This document shows, one piece after another, positions 12,960 to 24,558 of a stretch of 64,000 bases of DNA. The notes under the pieces are model-generated. The model was not told where the DNA came from, did not search any database, and was given only the letters and a program-made list of their open reading frames with translations. The DNA comes from Misgurnus anguillicaudatus. Its lineage: Eukaryota > Chordata > Actinopteri > Cypriniformes > Cobitidae. Positions within the stretch are counted from its first letter, which is position 1. Each line of letters begins with the position of its first letter. Position numbers and translations under genes: made by a program. The stretch covers positions 16,490,501 through 16,554,500 of the forward strand of contig NC_073341.2 in the NCBI RefSeq assembly GCF_027580225.2, in the 5' to 3' direction.

Positions 12960-14508
12960 ATGGGGGTTGGACCGTTTTACTTGTGGCTTGAAGGGTGATC
13001 ATTATGGGATGCCAATTTTCTGCCTAGCAACCAAACTTAGTACCCTAGCAACGGAATAAACAAACCCGTATTTCTCGGCATCAGTACATAGTAGATTCAC
13101 TGGGGTTGGACCGTTTTACTTGTGGCTTGAAGAGTGATCATTATGGGATGCCAATTTTCTGCCTAGCAACCAAACTTAGTACCCTAGCAACGGAATAAAC
13201 AAAGCCTTATATCTCGGCATCAGAACATCGTAGAGACACGGGGGTTGGACCGTGTTACTTGTGGCTTGAAGTGTTATCATTATGGGATGCCAATTTTCTG
13301 CCTAGCAACCAAACTTAGTACCCTAGCAACGGAATAAACAAAGCCTTATATCTCTGTATCAGAACATCGTAGAGACACGGGGGTTGGACCGTTTTACTTG
13401 TGGCTTGAAGTGTTATCATTATGGGATGCCAATTTTCTCCCTAGCAACCAAACTTAGTACCCTAGCAACGGAATAAACAAAGCCTTATATCTCCGCATCA
13501 GAACATCATAGAGACACGGGGGTTGGACCTTTTTACTTGTGGCTTGAAGTGTGATCATTATGGGATGCCAATTTTCTCCCTAGCAACCAAACTTAGTACC
13601 CTAGCAACTGAACAAACAAAGCCTTATATCTCCACAACAGAACATCATAGAGACATGGGGGTTGGACCGTTTTACTTGTGGCTTGAAGTGTGATCATTAT
13701 AGGATGCCAATTTTCTCCCTAGCAACCAAACTTAGTACCCTAGCAACGGAATAAACAAAGCCTTATATCTCCACAATAGACTATCATAGAAACACGGGGG
13801 TTGGACCGTTTTACTTGTGGCTTGAAGTGTGATCATTATGGGATGCCAATTTTCTCCCTAGCAACCAAACTTAGTACCCTAGCAACGGAATAAACAAAGC
13901 CTTATATCTTCGCTTCAGAACATCTTAGAGACACGGGGGTTGGACCTTTTTACTTGTGGCTTGAGGTGTGATCATTATGGGATGCCAATTTTCTCCCTAG
14001 CAACCAAACTTAGTACCCTAGCAACTGAACAAACAAAGCCTTATATCTCCACAACAGAACATCATAGAAACACGGGGGTTGGACCGTTTTACTTGTGGCT
14101 TGAAGTGTGATCATTATGGGATGCCAATTTTCTCCCTAGCAACCAAACTTAGTACCCTAGCAACGGAACAAACAAAGCCTTGTATCTCCGCATCAGAACA
14201 TCATAGAGACACGGGGGTTGGACCGTTTTACTTGTGGCTTGAAGTGTAATCATTATGGGATGCCGATTTTCTCCCTAGCAACCAAACTTAGTACCCTAGC
14301 AACAGAACAAACAAAGCCTTACATCTCCGCATCAGAACATCATAGAGACATGGGGGTTGGACCGTTTTACTTGTGGCTTGAAGTGTAATCATTATGGGAT
14401 GCCAATTTTCTGCCTAGCAACCAAACTTAGTACCCTAGCAACAGAACAAACAAAGCCTTATATCTCTGCATCAGAACATCATAAAGACATGGGGGTTGGG
14501 TCTTTAAA
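12960..14508. repeat. 139-bp satellite array, ~11 units
   Basis: Same monomer as the previous array but with more variants, such as CTCCACAACAGAACATC and CCCTAGCAACTGAACAAAC. CCCTAGCAAC pairs keep their 21-bp spacing. Confidence 0.95.
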
Positions 14509-14810
14509 CATGTTAGCTTTATGCTGACTTTATGCTAAATCATGTTAGCTTCATGCTATATCAGGCTAGCTTTATGCTAAATTATGTAAGCTTTATTTTA
14601 AAAAGCTTCATACTTAAGCATACTAACAACAAGATAGCCTACTAAACCAAACTTCTGTCAAACTTCTGTCAAACTGTCTTAAACGTTCAGACCAGGCTTT
14701 GTCAAGCCAACATAAAGTTTGTCCTCAAACTTTAATATCTAGTTAGTGGTGCTTGCATTTATGCAAGGCATCACTATTACTATTCCTCAGGGATATTATT
14801 ATATTTTATT
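14509..14810 (+). repeat. Minisatellite remnant, end module 6 and an extra palindromic insert
   Basis: After the usual hairpin and CTAGTTA the sequence continues with AGTGGTGCTTGCATTTATGC and AAGGCATCACTATTA, an imperfect inverted repeat absent from the other end modules. It is probably a separate small repeat inserted at the same T-rich target. Confidence 0.65.
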
Positions 14811-15720
14811 CTTACATCTGCACGTTTTTTCGGCACCTAACTCGTCCCGCACGGTTTGTCGCAGACCCATGAAAGAGGGCTCAAATCGACCGGCTTATTG
14901 AGGAGAGGTGTGCTATGACTTTTATAAGCGATCGGGTGCAGGATTTCCGAAAGGGGGGCGAAAAACCACCCGAAAAATCCCATTGACTTAACATTGCGCC
15001 CAACTTTGACGAGTCATAGCTCCGCTCGAGGATTTTGTAGAAACATGTGGGTTACAACATTTGAAGAGGGTGGTAGACTCTGTAAGAACATATATCACAT
15101 TGGGGTGTAACTTGTACCCCTGGGGTGTAAGAGGCGCCCAAAAGTGCCCCAATGAAAAGTCAATGGGGGAAAATCCCATAGACTTAACATTGCAAAAACT
15201 TTGACGGGTCATAGGTACGAGCGAGGATTTTGTAGAAACATGTGGGTTACTAAATTTGAAGAGGGTGGTAGACTCTGTAAGAACATGGATCACAATGGGG
15301 TGTAAGTTGTACCACTGGGGTGTAAGAGGCACCCAAATATTCTCATTGACTTATAATGGGGCAGGAAACATGCCCATATAAGGGAATAAAACAGTTCCAG
15401 ATGGGATATCTTTGCTTTACAGTGTCGTAGAGATAAGTGGGTGGGCTCATCTCACTCAGGCATCCAATCAGTCTCTCAGGATCATCTCAGAGCTATTAAG
15501 CCACGCCCCTAGCAACAATTTTGGGCACCCTAGCAACATCTCCCATAGACTGCCATTATAAAATGCCCAGATGGATATCTTTGCACCACAGTGTCATAGA
15601 GACATGGGGGTGGGCTCATTTTACTCAGGCATCCAATCAGTCTCTCGGGATCCTTACATAGGTATTAAGCCACGCCCCTAGCAACCACTTTTGAGCACCC
15701 TAGCAACATAAAATTCAAAC
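14811..15720 (+). repeat. Composite repeat body 6, with internal ~197-bp duplication
   Basis: More diverged than the other bodies. The segment from GACTTAACATTGC (about 14984) through the following GTAAGAGGCGCCC is repeated about 197 bp later. This gives an apparent minus-strand 114-aa ORF at 14988-15332 that is internally repetitive and not a credible gene. Confidence 0.75.
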
Positions 15721-17060
15721 AGTTATATCTCCGCATCAGAACATCGTAGAGACACGGGGGTTGGACCGTTTGACTCATGACTCAGAGTGTAATCATTATG
15801 GGATGCCAATTTTTTCCCTAGCAACCAAATACAGTACCCTAGCAACAGAGTAAACAAAGCCTTATATCTCAGCATCAGAACATCGTAGAGACACGGGGGT
15901 TGGACCGTTTGACCCGTGACTCGGAGTGTAATCATTATGGGATGCCAATTTTTTCCCTAGCAACCAAATACAGTACCCTAGCAACAGAGTAAACAAAGCC
16001 TTATATCTCAGCATCAGAACATCGTAGAGACACGGGGGTTGGACCGTTTGACTCGTGACTCAGAGTGTAATCATTATGGGATGGCAATTTTTTCCCTAGC
16101 AACCAAATACAGTACCCTAGCAACAGAGTAAACAAAGCCTTATATCTCCGCATCAGAACATCGTAGAGACACGGGGGTTGGACCGTTTGACTTGTGACTC
16201 GGAGTGTAATCATTATGGGATGCCATTTTTTTCCCTAGCAACCAAGTACAGTACCCTAGCAACAGAGTAAACAAAGCCTTATATCTCAGCATCAGAACAT
16301 CGTAGAGACACGGGGGTTGGACCGTTTGACTTGTGACTCGGAGTGTAATCATTATGGGATGCCAATTTTTTCCCTAGCAACCAAATACAGTACCCTAGCA
16401 ACAGAGTAAACAAAGCCTTATATCTCCGCATCAGAACATCGTAGAGACACGGGGGTTGGACCGTTTGACTTGTGACTCGGAGTGTAATCATTATGGGATG
16501 CCAATTTTTTCCCTAGCAACCAAATACAGTACCCTAGCAACAGAGTAAACAAAGCCTTATATCTTCGCATCAGAACTTCGTAGAGACACGGGGGTTGGAC
16601 CGTTTGACTCGTGACTCAGAGTGTAATCACTATGGGATGCCAATTTTTTTCCCTAGCAACCAAATACAGTACCCTAGCAACAGAGTAAACAAAGCCTTAT
16701 ATCTTCGCATCAGAACTTCGTAGAGACACGGGGGTTGGACCGTTTGACTCGTGACTCAGAGTGTAATCACTATGGGATGCCAATTTTTTTCCCTAGCAAC
16801 CAAATACAGTACCCTAGCAACAGAGTAAACAAAGCCTTATATCTCAGCATCAGAACATCGTAGAGACACGGGGGTTGGACCGTTTGACTCGTGACTCAGT
16901 GTGTAATCACTATGGGATGCCAATTTTTTCCCTAGCAACCAAATACAGTACCCTAGCAACAGAGTAAACAAAGCCTTATATCTTCGCATCAGAACATCAT
17001 AGAGACACGGGGTTTGGATCGTTTTACTCGTGACTGGAAGTATAATCATATACTGTCCCC
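15721..17060. repeat. 139-bp satellite array, ~9.6 units, distinct subfamily
   Basis: Units read GACTCGTGACTCAGAGTG in place of ACTTGTGGCTTGAAG and CCCTAGCAACAGAGTAAAC in place of CCCTAGCAACGGAAT. The 70-aa minus-strand ORFs at 15723, 16001, 16140 and 16279 are the same satellite read in frame, offset by multiples of 139, and are not genes. This subfamily matches the X1 box best (CCCTAGCAACAGA). Confidence 0.95.
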
Positions 17061-17182
17061 CGAAATTTGCCACGGCAAGCACCACTTCACATTTTCTTCA
17101 GGAAATGTACCTATCTAGTTATGTTGGCTTTGAAAAAGCCAACATACTGTTATTGTATTTAAGCTTATTATTATTATTCTTC
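17061..17182 (+). repeat. End module 7, unrelated hairpin sequence
   Basis: The sequence before CTAG differs from the other modules (ACATTT, loop TCTTCAG, GAAATGT), yet a hairpin is again followed by TATCTAGTTA and a TATGTTGGCTT/AAGCCAACATA palindrome. It may be the end of a related element family. Confidence 0.6.
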
Positions 17183-17946
17183 TGGTCCACACTTTTTCTG
17201 ACTGTAACTCCTCCTAGAGCTTTCAAGCTACACCCACCAAACTTTACAAAACTTTTAAGACTGGTCCGTAGATTTATGCTATGACTTTTCTAACTGATGG
17301 GACCTACCGAATTCCTACACGGGGCGCTCAAACACCCCAAAATTTCCATTGACTTAACATTACGACCAACTTTGACGGGTCATAGCTGCGAACGAGAAAT
17401 TTGTAGAAACTTGTGGGTTATCACAGTTGAAGAGGCTGGTAGGCTGTGTAAGAACATACATCACATTGGGGTGTAAGCTGTACCCCTGGGGTGTAAGAGG
17501 CACCCAAATTTCCCCATTGACTTATAATGGGGCAGGAAACATGCCCATATAAGGGAATAAAAGCGTCCCAGATGAAATATCTTCATTTTAGAATGTCGTA
17601 GAGACATGGGGGTGGGCTCATTTTACTCAGGCACCCAATCAGTCTCTCAAGATCGTCCCATAGCTATTAAGCCACGCCCCTAGCAACCATTTTTGGGCAC
17701 CCTAGCAACATATCCCATAGACTGCCATTATAAATTGCCCAGATGGATATCTTTGCAGCACAGTGTCACAGAGACTTGGGGGTGGGCTCATTTTACTCGG
17801 ACATCCAATCAGTCTCTGAGGATTCTTATTGGGGTATTAAGCCACGCCCCTAGCAACCAAATATGAGCACCCTAGCAACATAATAAACAAAGCCTTATAT
17901 CTCTGGATCCGAACATCATAGAGACATGGGGGTTGGGTCTTTTGGT
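17183..17946 (+). repeat. Composite repeat body 7
   Basis: Collinear body copy followed by the minisatellite. It has two CCAATCAG sites and two CCCTAGCAAC pairs. Confidence 0.8.
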
Positions 17947-18925
17947 CATGTTAGCCTTATGCTAGCTTCATGCTAAGTCATACTAGCTTCATGCTAGTTT
18001 CATGCTAGCTTTATGCTAATTTAATAATAAAACATGCTAGCTTCATGCTTATTCATGTTAACATCATGCTAGCTTCATGTTAATTCATGTTAGCATCATG
18101 CTAGCTTCATGCTAATTCATGTTAGCATCATGCTAGCTTCATGCTAATTCATGTTAGCATCATGCTAGCTTCATGCTAATTCATGTTAGCATCATGCCAG
18201 CTTCATGCTAATTCATGTTAGCATCATTCTAGCTTCATGCTAATTCATGTTAGCATCATGCTAGCTTCATGCTAATTCATGTTAGCATCATGCTAGCTTC
18301 GTGCTAATTCATGTTAACATCATGCTAATTCATGTTATCATCATGCTAATTCATGTTAACATCATGATAGCTTCATGCTTATTCATGTTAACATCATGCT
18401 AGCTTCATGCTTATTCATGTTAGCATCATGCTAACTTCATGCTAATTCATGTTAGCATCATGCTAGCTTCATGGTAATTCATGTTAGCATCATGCTAGCT
18501 TCATGCTAATTCATGTTAGCATCATGCTAGCTTCATGCTAATTCATGTTAGCATCATGCTAGCTTCATGCTAATTCATATTAGCATCATGCTAGCTTCAT
18601 GCTAATTCATATTAGCATCATGCTAGCTTCATGCTAATTCATGTTAGCATCATGCTAGCTTCATGTTAATTCATGTTAGCGTCATGCTAGCTTCATGCTA
18701 ATTCATGTTAGCATCATGCTAGCTTCATGCTAATTCATGTTAGCATCATGCTAGCTTTATGCTAATTCATAATAGCATCATGCTAGCTTAATGCTAATTC
18801 ATGTTAGCATCTTGCTAGCTTCATGCTAATTCATGTTAGCATCTTGCTAGCTTCATGTTAATTCAGGTTAGCATTATGCTAGCTTAATGCTAATTCATGC
18901 CAGCTTCATGCTAAATCGTGTTAAC
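17947..18925. repeat. 32-bp minisatellite array
   Basis: About 30 units with the 11+10+11 substructure, diverged near both edges. No higher-order repeat was seen here. Confidence 0.93.
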
Positions 18926-19083
18926 ATGCTAACTTTTTGTTAAATCATGTTTACGGAAAGTTAGACTACTAAACTAAACTTGTTTTAAGTTTCTCTTAAA
19001 CTGTTTTAAACGTTTAGGCCAGGCTTTTTCAAGCCAACATAAAGTTTGTCTTCAAACTTTTCTATCTAGTTATTATTATTATT
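18926..19083 (+). repeat. End module 8
   Basis: GCTTTTTCAAGCCAAC, hairpin AAAGTTTG-TCTT-CAAACTTT, TCTATCTAG, then (TTA)n. Confidence 0.72.
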
Positions 19084-19800
19084 CTGTTCACATTTTTTTC
19101 TGACTGTAACTCCTCCTAGAGCTTTCAAGCTACACCCACCAAACTTTACAAAACTTTTAAGACTGGTCCGTAGATTTATGCTATGACTTTTCTAACTGAT
19201 GGGACCTACCAAATTCCTAAACGGGGTGCTCAAACACCCCAAAATTCCCATAGACTTAACATTACGGCCAACTTTGACGGATCATAGCTGCGAACGAGAA
19301 ATTTGTAGAAACTTGTGGGTTATCACATTTGAAGAGGCTGGCAGGCACTGTAAGAACATACATCACATTGGGGTGTAAGCTGTACCCCTGGGGTCTAAGA
19401 GGCACCCAAATTTCCCCATTGACTTATAATGGGGCAGGAAACACGCCCATATAAGGGAATAAAAACGTCCCAGATGGAATATCTTCATTCTAGAGTGTCG
19501 TAGAGACATGGGGGTGGGCTCATTTTACTCAGGCATCCAATCAGTCTTCCAGTATCTCTCCAAAACTATTAAGCCACGCCCATAGCAACAATTTTGGGTA
19601 CCCTAGCTACATCTCCCATAGACTGCCATTATAAAGTGCCCAGATGGATATCTTTGCATCACACTGTCATGGGGGTGGGATCATATTACTCAGGCATCCA
19701 ATCAGACTCTCAGGATTCTTACAGAGTTATTAAGCCACGCCCCTAGCAACCAAATATGAGCACCCTAGCAACAGAACAAACAAAGCCTTATATCTCCGCT
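19084..19800 (+). repeat. Composite repeat body 8
   Basis: Collinear body with a short deletion in the second monomer (CACTGTCATGGGGGTGGG lacks the usual TAGAGACA). It feeds into the last satellite array. Confidence 0.8.
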
Positions 19801-22478
19801 TCAGAACATCATAGAGACACGGGGGTTGGACCATTTTACTTGTGGCTTGAAGGGTGATCATTATGGGATGCAAATTTTCTCCAGAGCAACCAAACTTAGT
19901 ACCCTAGCAACGGAATAAACAAAGCCTTATATCTCCGCTTCCGAACATCATGGAGACACGGGGGTTGGACCGTTTTACTTGTGGCTTGAAGGGTGATCAT
20001 TATGGGATGCCAATTTTCTCCCTAGCAACCAAACTTAGTACCCTAGCAACGGAATAAACAAAGCCTTATATCTCCGCTTCAGAACATCATAGAGACACGG
20101 GGGTTGGACCGTTTTACTTGTGGCTTGAAGGGTAATCATTATGGGATGCCAATTTTCTCCCTAGCAACCAAACTTAGTACCCTAGCAACGGAATAAACAA
20201 AGCCTTATATCTCCGCTTCAGAACATCATAGAGACACTGGGGTTGGACCGTTTTACTTGTGGCTTGAAGTATGATCATTATGGGATGCCAATTTTCTTCC
20301 TAGCAACCAAACTTAGTACCCTAGCAACGGAATAAACAAAGCCTTATATCTCCGCATCAGAACATTGTAGAGACACAGGGGTTGGACCATTTTACTTGTG
20401 GCTTGAAGTGTAATCATTATGGGATGCCAATTTTCTCCCTAGCAACCAAACTTACTACCCTAGCAACAGATTAAATAAAGCCTTATATCTCCGCTTCAGA
20501 ACTTCATAGAGACATGGGGGTTGGACCGTTTTACTTGTGGCTTGAAGTGTGATCATTATGGGATGCCAATTTTCTCCCTAGCAACCAAACTTAGTACCCT
20601 AGCAACGGAATAAACAAAGCCTTATATCTCCGCTTCAGAACATCATAGAGACAGGGGGGTTGGACCGTTTTACTTGTGGCTTGAAGTGTGATCATTATGG
20701 GATGCCAATTTTCTCCCTAGCAACCAAACTTAGTACCCTAGCAACTGAACAAACAAAGCCTTATATCTCCACAACAGAACTTCATAGAGAGACGGGGGTT
20801 GGACCGTTTTACTTGTGGCTTGAAGTGTGATCATTATGGGATGCCAATTTTCTCCCTAGCAACCAAACTTAGTACCCTAGCAACTGAACAAACAAAGCCT
20901 TATATCTCCACAACAGAACATCATAGAGACACGGGGGTTGGACCGTTTTACTTGTGGCTTGAAGGGTAATCATTATGGGATGCCAATTTTCTCCCTAGCA
21001 ACCAAACTTAGTACCCTAGCAACGGAATAAACAAAGCCTTATATCTCCGCTTCAGAACATAATAGAGACACTGGGGTTGGACCGTTTTACTTGTGGCTTG
21101 AAGTATGATCATTATGGGATGCCAATTTTCTTCCTAGCAACCAAACTTAGTACCCTAGCAACGGAATAAACAAAGCCTTATATCTCCGCATCAGAACATT
21201 GTAGAGACACAGGGGTTGGACCATTTTACTTGTGGCTTGAAGTGTCATCATTATGGGATGCAAATTTTCTCCCTAGCAACCAAACTTAGTACCCTAGCAA
21301 CTGAACAAACAAAGCCTTATATCTCCACAACAGAACTTCATAGAGAGACGGGGGTTGGACCGTTTTACTTGTGGCTTGAAGTGTGATCATTATGGGATGC
21401 CAATTTTCTCCCTAGCAACCAAACTTAGTACCCTAGCAACTGAACAAACAAAGCCTTATATCTCCACAACAGAACATCATAGAGACACGGGGGTTGGACC
21501 GTTTTACTTGTGGCTTGAAGTGTCATCATTATGGGATGCAAATTTTCTCCCTAGCAACCAAACTTAGTACCCTAGCAACGGAACAAACAAAGCCTTGTAT
21601 CTCCGCATCAGAACATTATAGAGACACGGGGGTTGGACCGTTTTACTTGTGGCTTGAAGTATGATCATTATGGGATGCCAATTTTCTTCCTAGCAACCAA
21701 ACTTAGTACCCTAGCAACGGAATAAACAAAGCCTTATATCTCCGCATCAGAACATTGTAGAGACACAGGGGTTGGACCATTTTACTTGTGGCTTGAAGTG
21801 TAATCATTATGGGATGCCAATTTTCTCCCTAGCAACCAAACTTACTACCCTAGCAACAGATTAAATAAAGCCTTATATCTCCGCTTCAGAACTTCATAGA
21901 GACATGGGGGTTGGACCGTTTTACTTGTGGCTTGAAGTGTGATCATTATGGGATGCCAATTTTCTCCCTAGCAACCAAACTTAGTACCCTAGCAACTGAA
22001 CAAACAAAGCCTTATATCTCCACAACAGAACATCATAGAGACACGGGGGTTGGACCGTTTTACTTGTGGCTTGAAGTGTCATCATTATGGGATGCAAATT
22101 TTCTCCCTAGCAACCAAACTTAGTACCCTAGCAACAGAACAAACAAAGCCTTGTATCTCCGCATCAGAACATTATAGAGACACGGGGGTTGGACCGTTTT
22201 ACTTGTGGCTTGAAGTGTAATCATTATGGGATGCCTATTTTCTCCCTAGCAACCAAACTTAGTACCCTAGCAACAGAACAAACAAAGCCTTATATCTCCG
22301 CATCAGAACATCATAGAGACATGGGGGTTGGACCGTTTTACTTGTGGCTTGAAGTGTGATCATTATGGGATGCCAATTTTCTGCCTAGCAACCAAACTTA
22401 GTACCCTAGCAACGGAACAAACAAAGCCTTATATCTTCGCATCAGAACATCATAGAGACATGGGGGTTGGGTCTTTAA
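19801..22478. repeat. 139-bp satellite array, ~19 units, with multi-unit higher-order repeats
   Basis: Variant units repeat at multiples of 139 bp: a variant with GACACTGGGGTTGG at 20233 recurs at 21067 (834 bp, six units), and two identical 70-aa reading frames at 21355 and 21911 are 556 bp apart (four units). This shows block duplication, probably by unequal exchange. Confidence 0.94.
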
Positions 22479-22690
22479 ACATGTTAGCTTTATGCTGACT
22501 TTATGCTAAATCATGTTAGCTTCATGCTAAATCAGGCTAGCTTTATGCTTTTTCAAAGCCAACATAATAAGTTTAAATACAATATCAGTATGTTGGCTTT
22601 GTCAAGCCAACATAATAATAAGTTTAAATAGCATTTCAATAAGTTGGCTTTCTCAAGCCAACTTAATAAACACCAAAAGTGTGTTGCCTT
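22479..22690 (-). repeat. Terminal boundary of the repeat domain, inverted end blocks
   Basis: A short minisatellite remnant followed by three palindromic blocks (AAAGCCAACATA, GTTGGCTTTGTCAAGCCAAC, GTTGGCTTTCTCAAGCCAAC) joined by ATAATAAGTTTAAATA, which is the reverse complement of the spacer in the other end modules. It marks the proximal edge of the domain toward the MHC gene. Confidence 0.7.
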
Positions 22691-23190
22691 ATTTGTTAAC
22701 TGGCACCATTGGCAAACATGCAGCAAGGATTGCTATGTAAAGTGTGTGTAAAACTAAGATTTGGATCTTTTTAAACTCAGTTTTCACCGTATGTAATTTG
22801 GCTTATTATATGGTTATTATATAATAATATAATAACATATTTGATAAATATTTTGTCATTTCACTACTTCTTTCTCCAGAAAAAGAATGATCAATGTCAA
22901 CATTTTTAGCCAGGGAGGAATCCCAAATTTGGTTGATTTGAAAAGGAATGAGCCTCATGTCATTCAGTATATGCTCTCATGCTTTCAATTTAAATAATAA
23001 AGCTCTGTATAAAAATATTGTGGTAAAGGTTTTAAATCTTATAGATAGTGAGAAAGACAAGTATGGTACCAGGTCTCCATTGATAATGATGTTTGAAAAC
23101 TGTCATATATTTAATGTTTTTATGTTCATTTTAGATTAAATGTTAAAGGTTAGATGGATTAAATGTTGGTAGGTGTGTAACAAGAAACAA
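22691..23190. other. Unique upstream DNA of the class II alpha gene
   Basis: A+T-rich non-repetitive sequence. A 63-codon ORF at 22948-23139 has no recognisable features. I see no other gene here. Confidence 0.5.
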
Positions 23191-23200
23191 TTTTTTTTTG

Positions 23201-23245
23201 CCAAGATACACGAGGATCATAGTGAAGGGCAAATTCTGATTGGTT
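23201..23245 (+). promoter_or_regulatory. MHC class II X and Y boxes (alpha gene)
   Basis: CCAAGATACACGAGGATCAT at 23201-23220 aligns with the human DRA X1/X2 box at 12 of 20 positions, and CTGATTGGTT at 23236-23245 is a Y box (NF-Y, inverted CCAAT). Start-to-start spacing is 35 bp, close to the 34 bp of DRA. The X1 half is clearly diverged from CCTAGCAACAG. The start codon lies 93 bp after the Y box. Confidence 0.75.
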
Positions 23246-23337
23246 GAGGTGATTCTCTGGCCCATAGGGAGGAGTAATGACTTTTCATACTAGTAAGTGT
23301 TTGTTTCTAGTGCCTGGTTCATATATCTCTGAGAAAG

Positions 23338-24463
23338 ATGGAGCTGTCTATGTTCATTCTCATGCTTGCTGTGCATTTTTCATCTGAGTTTAATGGTAAG
23401 TAAATTTGCTAATAATATTGATGTTTAATAGTCTTAGCACTAAGTTGTGCAAATACTTGTAAATAGTTGTACAAAGTAATATGACATTGCAAAACCTTTT
23501 GTGTCTAATATTTATTTTCCTAGCATTATCTTTATAAACTATTAATTGAAAAGGAGATTCAGGATAGGATTTTGGCAAGGGACAACTCTGCAATTGAAAT
23601 TACTGGTGTAGTTTAATCTAATTAATATAACTGATTTAATAATGAAATAATTCTCTTTATTCATTATACTTTATATTTTTTATGCAGTTATTTTGTTTAC
23701 TTGAGGGATTATGTTGATAACTACCTTCAATATTTTTTTCAGTTCATAATGATTTTAAATTAATTGGATGTTCAGATACAGAGAAAGAGTATTTGTTCGG
23801 ATTTGATGGAGAGGAACTGTTCCATTCAGATTTTAATAAAAAAGAAGGAGTAGTGACAGTGCCTGAGTTTGCAGATCCCGTCAGCTTTCCTGGATTTTAT
23901 GAGCAGGGTGTGGTGGACCAAGAAGTTTGTAAACAGAACTTGGCCATCGCCATTAAAGCTTACAAAAATCCTCGTGAGGAAATGGGTAACTCAGATGTTT
24001 TATTTAATTTTATGATGTTTCTATCAGGCATAGTTAGCAAAATTTTGTTGGACATAGCAGCCAAAATGAAAATTCAAGTTTTCGTTCATGTGTTTGAGAT
24101 ATCTAATGGAAATCTTGTACAGGTAAGGGTCATTGCATTTCTTTTTGTTCACAGACAAACCTGATTCTTCTATCTATGCTAAGTATGACGTGCAGTTGGG
24201 TGTTAAGAACGTCCTGATCTGTCATGTGACTGGACTCTTCCCACCACCTGTCAGAATCTCATGGTCTAAAAACAATGTGAAAGTGACAGAGGACACAGAT
24301 CTTAGCCAGTACCGCAGAAATAATGATGGCACCTTTAACATCTTCTCAACTCTGAGGTTTACACCTAAAGAAGGAGACATTTATAGCTGCACTGTGACGC
24401 ATAACGCTCTTGATCAACCTCAGACCAAAACATGGGATGTAAGTGTGAGTTTCGCATACATAC

Positions 24464-24558
<95 letters not shown>

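Noticed and set aside
15723..17085. Series of 70-82-aa minus-strand ORFs with near-identical sequence
   Set aside because: They are offset by multiples of 139 bp and are just the satellite unit read in one open frame; no start context, domain or codon bias.
21355..22123. Two identical plus-strand 70-aa ORFs
   Set aside because: Same 139-bp satellite; identity reflects the 556-bp block duplication, not a gene pair.
7361..22478. Regular repeats with constant motif, superficially CRISPR-like
   Set aside because: The whole 139-bp unit is conserved with no variable spacers, and the genome is vertebrate.
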